From: Paragorgia papillata
Lineage: Eukaryota > Cnidaria > Anthozoa > Scleralcyonacea > Coralliidae
Direction: 5' to 3'
NCBI GenBank assembly: GCA_035771165.1
Contig: JAWNZC010000351.1
Coordinates: 7,261,501-7,325,500, forward strand
Length of the DNA: 64,000 nt
The notes beneath the pieces were generated by a model that saw only the letters and a list, made by a program, of their open reading frames with translations, had not been told where the DNA came from and ran no database searches. A program made the translations under genes and the position numbers. Below, piece after piece: positions 41,830 to 53,000 of this stretch. Each line of letters begins with the position of its first letter. Position 1 is the first letter of the stretch.

Positions 41830-42440
41830 GAGGCTCTGGGGAACTCCGATGAAAGAAAACCCAACATTGGGCTTTTGTTCCCAGTTCCCTATAATTTGTT
41901 ACTGTCATCGACGATCTTTAGCTTGTTCGAAGACCAGGGAAAATATTTGTTTACCAATAAAGAATGATCCAGTATTGACAAAGCGTTGCGATACAAATGG
42001 TCTTTCTTAGCTTTTTTCTGAATCGTCAACCGGATGATTTGACGAGAGTGTTTTATATGTCCGCGTCGCCGTCGGCACTCGGCTGTACTGGATCGGCTTA
42101 GCCGCTCAGGTAAGGAATTGTACTTTCTGTCAGGAATTTTGGCTAAACTACATTGACCTTGTATTCTCTAATATAATTTAAAAGTTCTGAGACGAAACTA
42201 CGAAGAATTACGAGACGAGTCAGACGATGGATGTTTGTTTGGCGACGAAGCGAGAATAATAATAGTTTTAACTTGTAAATTGTCGGGATTTTTGCTGTTT
42301 TGAATAATTTCTTGTGTTCAATTGTATTTTGGGTCTGAGAAATCGATTAAAAAGTTAGCAACGTGCACATTATTTGAAATTTTACTGTTTTTAAACTAAC
42401 CAATCAGATGACAAGTTTCATCGGAGTTCCCCAGAGCCTC
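41830..42440. mobile_element. TIR element GAGGCTCTGGGGAACTCC
   Basis: Perfect terminal inverted repeat of about 24 bp (GAGGCTCTGGGGAACTCCGA and its complement). The 610-bp interior has a short ORF (to 42010) without recognisable domains. Non-autonomous. Confidence 0.75.
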
Positions 42441-42561
42441 CGTTCCTTGGTAATGATCAAAAGGATCGCAGGCTCTGGGTACGTACGAGATTGGGATTGT
42501 GCAAGAATGTCAAGCCTATACCACATGCATGCAGTAGCCCAAGAAGAAACGTTAACTTTTG

Positions 42562-42671
42562 AATGAATGAATGAATGAATGAATGAATGAATGAATGAAT
42601 GAATGAATGAATGAATGAATGAATGAGTGAATGAATGAATGAATGAATGAATGAATGAATGAATGAATGAA
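42562..42671. repeat. (GAAT)n tetranucleotide array
   Basis: About 27 GAAT units with one GAGT variant. The apparent Ile-His-Ser-Phe ORF on the - strand is an artefact. Confidence 0.95.
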
Positions 42672-43741
42672 TAACTATATTTATTGAGGGTAACACCAAT
42701 CTAACACAAATGGTTAATGAGGGTGGCCCTCATGAAAAATTTTGAACGAACCAAATTTATTATAACACTAAAATGAAATTATGGATTATAATAAATTATA
42801 TTCAATCATCGCTTATTTAGGTACGGTGTTGGCACGGTCGTATAAATCACCAGCGTGCTTCACCGTGTTAAGAGCGTTCCGCACGCCTTCGACGAGCGAG
42901 CCGCACGGTTAAGAGCGGACTTAATTCAAAGAGCGAACCAAATTGATTTATACAGCGTGCTATGACCGAACCAATTAGGCAAATAATTAGTTCGGTCCGC
43001 TCATAGCACGCTGTATAAACTAGCTTTGCTCTGTATAAAAACCTGTACATGTTTCCAGCGTTTGCAAACCTATGATGATTACGTTGATCAAAATAAACGA
43101 GGTAGTTTAGTTTTGCTGATAATAGTTATCAGAACTAAAAGTCAACGTTTTACTTTGATGAGGGGGAAATTAATTAGAACTAACGTCGCGATATTTATCG
43201 GTGCCGCTTCGGCCATTATTGTGCATGAATATATATATATATATATAAATATAAAGGGGATATTACACGGTGGCGAGAAGATATAGATTTTATGTTCGAG
43301 TGGCAAGGACAATATCTCACGAGTGAACTCAGCTCACTCGTGAGATATTGCTCTTACCACAAGATCATAAAATCCATATCTTTGAGCAACTGTATAATGT
43401 TCTATTTATTATATGGACAATGAAATTATGCGTGGAAGTGATGTTGATAAACTGGGTTTAATTAATGAAAAAACTACAACCGCTTGACCTAAAACGTTTA
43501 GAAAATACAAATGAAAAATACAACAGCTTATTCGAATACGTCATTTTACGTAAAAAACTGAATTAAGAGAAGTTACTTGATTCGAAACTTACAGCAAAAG
43601 GCGTAAATTTTGACTTGTCGATATGTCACTCGCGAGCGTTACATACGAGAAATACGCCACTCAGTTCCCGGAAGTGAAATATGGATTCTACGAGTGTTTT
43701 AGTTGCTAATAAAATACTCTTCTCCATTTCTCCATATAATA

Positions 43742-43779
<38 letters not shown>

Positions 43780-44735
43780 GAAATTGTAAAATATGAAGTG
43801 AAACGAATTTGACACTAATGAATTGTTTTTGCATGAAACGTCTGCTATTTTTTAATTATTTCAGTTCTTTTTACTCTGATATTAATCTTAGATTGGCCTT
43901 CGACTTGAATTATAAAACTGCTAATGGTACATTATTGTAATTCCAACAAAAACTGTCAAAACACTTATATTCAAAAGAATATGTATTAATTAGAAATAAT
44001 GGAACATTTCAGAATAAGCTCGGGAGCTAAAAAACTCGCACTTCATCTCATAGGCGTACCTGACCAGTTACGTTTGGGGGGGGGGGGGGGGGGGACATTT
44101 TTTCCCGAAAAATTGAGAGTCGACTGTCGATTATTAGATCGTATTCAACATACGATCATGAATATTTAACAGCAATATTACCCGAATTTACTTTACGAAA
44201 TCATTTTTAAAACGTTTGGTGGGGGGGGGGGGGGGGGCAATTTCCCCCCTGCCCTTCGCCTGCTACTCCTATGCTTCGTCATGGTGTTCGCCAATTTGGT
44301 ACTTTTTAACCGCCATCTTGGATTTTCCCGTTTGAGCCACCAATTTGAACCACCCATAGTGAAGTTGCTTTCGAATTTAAACTGTGATCCTGTTACGAGT
44401 CCGCGATCTATACTTTTATATCTGTGTATATAATATTTTATCCAGTCATGCTGAACGAATGGCCATGAAATGCTAATTAAAACTTTCAATGCATGTATTC
44501 TATGCATCAATTAGGGTGACAGCAATGTAAATGCAAATTGGGAAGAGGAATGCAAACATTTGTGATATAACGATATCGAAATTCGTGACATCGCAGTTCG
44601 ACTCTTGGCGTTTTAGCTCAGTTTTCGTCTATGTTGTGTAAACATTCTTCTTCCAAGCTATTATTATCGGAGTTAAACCTGTGGAGTTTGTAATACGTAC
44701 CTTGCTTTTCATCTTTCTTTTGTTTTTGCTGCTTG
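42672..44735. other. Intergenic sequence with small inverted repeats
   Basis: Holds palindromes around 42950-43015 (GTATAAATCAATTTGGTTC region) and 43255-43390 (GTGAGATATTG and complement), a (TA)n run at 43739-43778, and two poly-G runs (44077-44093 and 44220-44237) in similar contexts. No exon was recognised. Confidence 0.45.
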
Positions 44736-44742
44736 TATATAA
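44736..44742 (+). promoter_or_regulatory. TATA-box-like element
   Basis: TATATAA about 50 bp upstream of the first ATG of the calcium-channel subunit gene, at a plausible distance for a short 5' UTR. No initiator or transcript evidence. Confidence 0.35.
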
Positions 44743-44791
44743 GCAGCCTGAGCGTGTTCTTAAAAGGTTTTGCTAACAGCTGCATTATCTC

Positions 44792-44919
44792 ATGGCAACC
44801 ATACGCTGGTTCATGGTTACCTCAGAAAGATACAAGATTATGATATCACGCGTACTGTTGATCCTCTGGCTTCTGTGCTCTCCAACATTTTCGTTTGAGG
44901 CGACCTTAAATCTACCACA
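44792..44919 (+). CDS. Alpha2/delta-like exon 1, signal peptide
   Basis: In-frame ATGs at 44792, 44813 and 44840 precede the hydrophobic core RVLLILWLLCSPTF. Starting at 44840 gives the most typical signal peptide. Perfect donor GTAAGT. It ends in phase 2, whereas exon 2 needs phase 0. Confidence 0.55.
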
Positions 44920-46701
44920 GTAAGTATACTGCGACACGACTTCTCATATATTTATAAAGTTATATTACAGGTGGATTCTGAACTATCGCGTTACATACCA
45001 AAATGGTTCTCTAACAATTCGTTTAATGTAACTATGAAAAGGGTAGACGGATGGGCCAATGATATTGGCAAGAAAATCTGGAGCCTAGCAGAAGACGTCA
45101 GTGGATCTGGAGACTTAAGACAGGCAAGTATTTGTGCTATAGTCATATTGTTTACTTTCTTCCAAGTACATGATTCCCCCTGTAGTGTTGTGGCCCTAGG
45201 TATGCTCCAATGACTTCTTCCATGTGTGTTAGGAAAATATATTTGAAATTTTATACATGTCGCTCTTTGTAGTTTAAGTGAGTTAAAAGTAACAAATAAT
45301 TTCTGGACGATCCCAAAATTACTTTCAATTATAGTTTGTGCATTCACGAGTAGAAGTCAAACTACTTAACTACAGACTAGCGTCAGGTAACTGAAATGTA
45401 TGGCAACTCGGAACTTTTGTCTGCGATTTACTAGTATTGCAAGTTGGGAAGTGTTTTGTTTTTATTTCACCTCGCTTTCTTTACGAAGCGCAAAACAGGG
45501 CGTTCTCTCGAATGCACCTTGCCATGGACTGAAACGTCCGAGGCGGGCATGTTGTTTCGTCGATTACTCTGTGAAGTATCCAGTATATAATTTATTATTC
45601 ATGTTTGTTTCAAGCTGATCACATAGATAAAATATGTCAAATTATAGGTGACGATCAACGACCATGCATACGGTTAAGATTGCGGATGGCGGTGTTCGAA
45701 ATGATTTGAAACCAAAGTTGGTTGTTATATATAATGTAAATTTATGTTTACTTGTCTTAACTGGTCCTGCATGTTTTACGGAGCGATTTTCTTATACTTA
45801 AACAAAATATTGTTAAAAATAGTCGACAAATAATCTGCATATATGTTACGGCATCGAGTTTAGTTAATTGCATGTACATGGCCGATTGTGGCAGTATATA
45901 CTGATGTTGTGTTAAAATTTACCGTGAAAAGATCAACCAATATCCTCTAAAGACTTGCTGTAGCGAAAAAAACAATTTCAGTTTGAGAATTTGTTACCAT
46001 GCCGCAGTACGTGGTTCTAGCTAATCTTGTGCTCTATATAAGTGCACTAAGACTTGCGTCTAATAAGTATCCGCTAGCCTGGGAAAATGGACGGGTCGAT
46101 TTTCCCAGGGCGCGATGTGAAGAGTCTGTATTAGCAGGCTAAGCATCCGCGATCTGGATCAGAACCGCAAAAATGATCAATAAACAATACGGACCGAGCA
46201 TGCAGCAGAACCTGGAACAACCTTAATGTTTGCAGCCGACAATTTTAGGAAATATAAAAATATCGGTTTTCCGAATGGCAAGCTGTGCTAAAAACGTTTA
46301 TGCTATATCCTGGAAACTTTGTTTTGCAAAATGCAAACCACACTTGATTGATTTAATACGGTAATCTTTTTTTATTGACTAGTCAGGATTTTAAAGCCAT
46401 TTGTTTTAGCAAAACTGAGCTACTTATGCGTGCTAAAACTACGATATGTTAACTTTGACACTGTTCAAATGAAATAAACACAACACGAAAAATAAATTTT
46501 TAAAAGCAGAAGTTTCTCAGCTCTGTGCTGCGGTAAAAAAATCTCCTATAAAGCTCGCCAAAACAACTTTTCACTTTCCAATGTCGGAATGCATGAGCTA
46601 ACAGTGCATTGATAAATCTGTTATAAATAATAGCTAGTCAGTGGTGTATACCATGAACAAAGTACTCCAATTTTCATCTTGCTTACGCCATCATTTGGGG
46701 A

Positions 46702-46755
<54 letters not shown>

Positions 46756-46908
46756 TCCCCAAATGATGGCGTAAGCAAGATGAAAATTGGAGTACTTTGT
46801 TGGAGTAACATTTTGAGGTAAGCCCACTTAAACTATACTATATTCGCTCTACCTTTATGGTATTGAGCACTTTCCGACATTCCGTGAACAAAATCACACG
46901 TGCTCGTT

Positions 46909-47003
<95 letters not shown>

Positions 47004-50000
47004 TCCTCGTGTTGCTTATATATATACTCCTACTCCTCGTGCCAGTAGGTTTTATTCCCGCCTAAGTTGCGTTTTCTGCAACAGTCCCCATACAGTTAGA
47101 CGGTTAGTTACCAGGCACAACATTTTGAACAGAACGGAATTTTCCTTTTTCTTGTACATGCAGAGCGCTCGTGTGGATCAATGAAACTTATTATATAAAA
47201 AATAAATAAAAATGCCGCTGCAATTATTTTGAACGCCTTATAGGCCAAAAGAGAACAAAGTATTGAGGCCGCCGGCAAAATTTTAAAACCTTTGGTGTCA
47301 GAGGATATTTTAGTATTGTCATAATCCATGCATTTCCCAATTCCTGTTTTTCCTGTTTGGACAGAACTACAAAAGAGAACTATTATTTACTTCACTTAGA
47401 ATCTATATCAGTAATATCCTATATTTGGAGTTATAGACACTTAAAGGTGTTATGCATTTTCAAAGTGACAGCTAGCATTTAAGGGCATTAAAATGACAAC
47501 GCTATCTCTCAAGTACGGGAACAGATATTGTAAAACTATTCGAAACTTATATCACAAGTCTGATATATCCTAACAGTCAAAATTTCTCTTCAATAACAAT
47601 CTCTAGAACATGTAGTTTATTAATATTTCCTCTTATAGGTCTTCTTATACGAGTTATACCATAACATATTTCAGATACAGTTATAACAATTAAGACACCT
47701 GCTTTGGCGTTCACTCGGGCTACTAGGGACTTTAAGATGCTAGGACGACGACGGCGGTTAAAACGCAAGATAAGTTTTACAATTTAAAGAAGTCACGGTT
47801 AACTAACTATTATATTTGGTATTTGAAGCTAGTCTGGTGACTTCCAAAACGCCCCAGTATTGCTAAAATGATTGTAGTGTCCGTATTGAAGTCAATCTCA
47901 AGCAACAGTTCTCATCTTTTGGCCGTTGACGTCGTCCTGAAAACGTGAAAATGCTCGAAGTGGCGTTGTATAAAGAACGAGGACGGTGTTGAGATTACTC
48001 TTGGGACTAAAAATTATTCATTTTCTTTGTTTTGCAAAAATAATTATTTTGTTTAGAGGACGTCGTCGGTGAGGTTGCCGTCGTAGATCTTAAAGTCCCT
48101 ACTGATTGGTGCAACCTTGACGTCACCCGTGCACGAAACAGCGCAACAGCGTACATATATAAGCGTTTGTTAAAAAGTTACAAATTTTTTTGACTGAGTA
48201 TAGTTAAAGTGCCTATGTCATCCTCAGGGACTTTACATATTTAAACTAACTGGAACATTCTGAGAAGATTTGTAATATATCTTCTCAGGCGAAAATGTCA
48301 TGGATTGTTTTGCCGTTAAAGTTGACGGAAGTGACGTCGAAAGAGGAATTTGTCTACAGTGTATATGAAAACCACTTTACAGATTCCTCTTTTGACGTCA
48401 CTTCCGTCAACTTTAGCGGCAAAAAAATCCATGAAGATGAAAAGTCCCTGAGCATGACATAGGCACTTTAATGTTATGCAATGTAGTTATGTAGAACTGC
48501 ACTGAGACTCTGAAAGCTATTTTGAATGTTAGGTTTAATTTTCGATTTGTGATTAAAATTACGACATTACGAGAGTGGTATACACTTTAGCACGTCTAGC
48601 ATAATTTTTGACAAATCGAACGAGGTCTTCTATATATGGTCTTATATTTGAAGCACAGCGGTCAATAAAGCGTTTGCTGATGCACATGTTAACCACTGAT
48701 GCAAACAAATGAACTTAAAACCAGGTGGATTATTTTTCTGGAGGAGAGAAGATGGTAAATGTTGAAAAAAATTGTTTGCAAATGCTGATAAGATCAAATA
48801 AATTGTTTTCCGAACATACCAAATACATAAAAAAGTTTAACAACTAATAATAATGTCCTGGAGAATTGTAACTAAAGCACATCAACATCCGAGACTTGTT
48901 GCATTTGAGCAAAGAATACCTAGTTTAAATGTAGGATCTGGGACTCTGGGCTTCGCGGGAGGTATGAACACAGAATAACAAATGAATGAAGTCAAAGTTG
49001 TTGCGAAATTCTTGCAAAGCCTGACGCGAGGTATGAATCATAATCGCGAAATCGTGACTACCGAAAATAACACAGAAACAGCCGACAAATTACCACAGTA
49101 GCCCGAGTAATTCCTGTAAAATATTGTAGTGAAATGTGAAAGAACTGTTTTCAACCGTACATAGCTGAAAACGTGCGACATTGAGGAATAATTTTTGTAA
49201 AAATATTGCTGTGCATTTTTTTTAATAAATTGGTTTTGTTTAATAAATTGGAAATATAAATAAATTCCCAACGCACCCAGGTGAAGAATCAGGCATAGTT
49301 TAACGCTACTCTGGCTTAAAAGGTTTTTGAACGTAGCTTAAAATGTTACTGTTCATGATGACCCAACGTTTCGACACTCCGATCTAGTGTCTTCATCAGG
49401 GATGATCGTTGTGAAGACAGGTCTCATATTTATAGTCTACAGAACCATTGACAACGTTACCTATCAACAAGATGCAAATAGGCTTCCAAATAGAGCGTGG
49501 GCGCTATTGATGTCATGTGCCAAGCTTCCAAACAACGTTCATGTGCCAAGCAGGTGCCAAGCTTGTTTGGAAAATTGGCACATTAATAACGCCACATGCA
49601 CGCTCCATTAAACCGTGATGACGGCGGTCTATTGCCGAGAGCCGGCCTATTTGCATGTTGTCGATAGATAACGTCATCAATGGTGCTATGAGAGTATAAA
49701 CATGCATGGCACCTGTCTTCACAACGATCACCCCTGATGAAGACACTAGATCGTATTGTTGAAACGTTCAAAAAACGTTTAAGCCAGAGTAGCGTTAAAC
49801 TATGTCTTATTGGAAGAATATGATTAAAACTAGAAATTACTATCGCAAGGAAGTGCTGCCTGAAAGGAGGAGAATGGGCATAAATTGACAGAATGGGCAT
49901 AAATGAACAGAATGCGCATAAATTGACCTATTTTAGGTTTATATTAGTTGTAATAGACACATGCAGGGTATAGGCATATATTGGAAAAAAAATTTCAAAG

Positions 50001-53000
50001 GTGAACCCTGGGGTTGATTCAGATTGTATAAATTGTAACGGACATGTTAATCAGGCTAACATAGTGTTGGGTCTTACAATGTTTATCTTTACAACACTGG
50101 AATTTCGTACCCATATGTAACAAGTTATATGTAAGTTCAGTTATTCACTATTAAGACAAAGGACAATAGACAAAGAACAATGTAAGGTGGAGTTTCCGGA
50201 CAAAGCCCAGGAGACTAATTGACCTGGTGTTAGGTCAGGCAGTGTGTATGTGACCGTAGAGAGCGAAGGTTACATGTAACTAAGTTTGTAAATAAAAGGA
50301 GTGTTCTCCAAAGCTCGGCACGTTACACATTGGTGGCAGCGGTGAAAGAAATATGGCAAGTGCAATTCTTCCTACAAAGTTCGAGGGTGACGACGTGGTT
50401 GCTTGGCTTCGGGAATTCGACGCGTGTGCCCTGGCGAATGGATGGAAAGACGAGGAGAAAATAAAGAAACTTCCAGCCTTCCTCCGTGGACGCGCCGCCA
50501 GTCACTTTCACGCGATCCCTGATGACGAGAGGTCTACCTACACCGACGCTGCCAAAAGGTTAAAAGAAGCTTTATGTCCACTTGTGGAACGCGAAATTTT
50601 TTTTGCGCAATTCGACGCCCGTATGCTGCGCCATGGCGAAGACCCCGCTGTTTACAAATGGGAACTCGAACAACTGCTCGACAAAGCCCAACCTACACTT
50701 GCTGCCGACGCCAAAACTGCCCTTGTGGCGCGACAATTCATGCGTGGTCTTCCAAGTGGCATCAAGGGAAAGTTGATCGAACACAACCCGACTGCATCTC
50801 TGCCCGACATGTTGAGTTTCGTACAACGTTTTCGCGCAGTCGAAGGCTACACCTCCCACGCCACAAGCGCAAGTACAGCTACAACCCCCACGACCAATTC
50901 AGAAGTCGACAAGCTCGTTGGGCTAATGACCGATCTCGCCTCCCGACAGGCACGGTTAGAAGACCAAATGCGAGAATCCCACAGGCTCTACGCTGCAGCT
51001 AGTCAGTCCAACAACCGACGACCAGACAAACCTTTCTCTTGCTACAGATGTGGTGAACCTGGTCACATCGCCCGTGATTGTCGTAGTGATAGCCGCCAAC
51101 GTAACTCTTTGGACCGAACTACCGTGCGTTGTTACGAATGCCAAGGGTTTGGACATTTCGCCCGCGACTGCGCCAATTCTTTAAACTACCAAGGGGCGTC
51201 CCGAGAAGCAGGCCGGTAGAACACCCCGAAGCAAGTAAGAGTAAGACCTGTAGTAACAAATTTACTAGTAGTGTTTGTGATGACAGTTTACCTGTGCATC
51301 CGTTTGTAGAATGTTATATTGACGGTGTACGAGTTAGTGCACTTTTAGATACAGGGTCAATGAGATCGTTTATTAATGATAAGATTCACGCTATTATTGA
51401 TTTTGAATGTATTCGACTAGATAAGTCACAATCAGAACGGTGTACTTCGATTACGGGTGGGGACTTAAATATCTTAGGGGAAGTTTCGGGAAGTGTAAAA
51501 TTTGTCCACCAGCGACATAGCTATAATGGCAGTTTTCTTGTAAGTAATAATATACGCTACGACTGTGTTTTGGGATGGGACTTTATTACGCAACATCATT
51601 TAAGTGTGCGAGGGCATTTGCGGGATGGTCGAAGTAGTTATCAGTTAGTTGGGATCCACGGGAAAACCCCGATACAGGCGGAGCATCCAGCAGTGAGGGT
51701 ACAATCGAATGGCGTTGTGACTTCTCATGTAAATCCACCAAAAACTCCCCCAAAAGACTCTCGCGGGAGAAGTGCTTTGCTTGTGCAGTCTCAGTTGAAG
51801 GGTGTTAAGAAAGTAATCTTGGGCGAAGGAGTGGCAATTCCGGCTCGGACGGAAATGATTGTTGAAGGTAAGGTACAGACGAAAGATGTGTTACAGGTTG
51901 GCATGGTATCATCTTGTCGTTCTGCAAGTGTTGCTCATCTAAAAGGTTTGCATGTGGCTCATTTAGTCGTTACACCAGTAGGTAAGAGTGTGCCAATACG
52001 AATCGCCAATACATCTAGTGAGGCCGTAGAGTTAACTAAAGGTTGCAAATTGGCGGAATTTTGTCCTTTAATTGAACCCGCGAATGTTACAGACGACAAT
52101 TCAGATAGTATTCGTTGTAGTTCAGTTACTTCAGTAGAAGCGGATAACCTTACAGCAAAAATCGATGCAAACTTAGATCCAGAATTAAGCAGTGAAGATA
52201 AAGAACAGCTAAAAAAAGTGTTAACTGATTTTAGGGAAGTTTTTAGCGACACAATTAGTCAGACAAATCTAGTGCATCACAGGATTGACACGGGTAATAA
52301 TCAACCTATAAAGCAGCGCCCCAGGCGAGTGCCATATGCATTTAGGGATGAAGCAGACCAACAAATTGCGGATATGTTAGACCAGGGAATCATACGTTCC
52401 AGTACCAGTCCGTGGTCAAGTCCTGTCGTCTTAGTCCGAAAAAAGTCGGGTGAAATTCGCTTTTGCGTTGACTATCGTAAACTGAATAACATTACACGCA
52501 ATGACGCACATCCGTTGCCCAGGGTAGACGACTTATTAGATTCAGTTGGTAACGCCAAATACTTTACAACCCTTGACCTGAAAAGTGGTTATTGGCAAAT
52601 TCCAGTCCACCCAGACGATCGCGAAAAAAACGGCTTTTGTAACGCATAATGGCCTGTATGAGTTCAATCGAATGCCTTTTGGATTAGCGACCGCACCTGC
52701 AACATTCCAACGCGCCATGGCGCTAGTTTTAGCGGGTCTTACCTACAGTATTTGCCTTTGCTATTTAGACGACGTGATAGTTTTTAGTAGCACTATTACA
52801 GAGCACTGTGATAGATTAAGAACGGTTTTGTCTCGTTTCCAAGAGTACAACCTTCGACTAAACCTGTCGAAATGCACGTTCGCAGCCCAGCAGGTTCACT
52901 ATTTAGGGCACATGATATCCAAAGAAGGTGTTAGCCCAGTTCTTTCGAAAGTCGAAGCGATAAAACAAATCCCTGTCCCTCGCTGTGTAAAAGACGTCCG

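Noticed and set aside
41735..42010. 91-aa ORF inside a TIR element
   Set aside because: No recognisable domain; it overlaps the terminal inverted repeat and is too short for a transposase.
49387..49900. Short ORFs on both strands across the 49-kb element
   Set aside because: They follow inverted-repeat arms and yield mirrored peptides (MSSSGMIVVKTG on the + strand, MSSSGVIVVKTG on the - strand).
52625..52631. A_AAA_AAC as a programmed -1 frameshift site in pol
   Set aside because: A -1 slip leads to the frame with an immediate stop. The downstream pol frame is in the +1 register, and the site lies inside the RT domain, so an indel is the better explanation.
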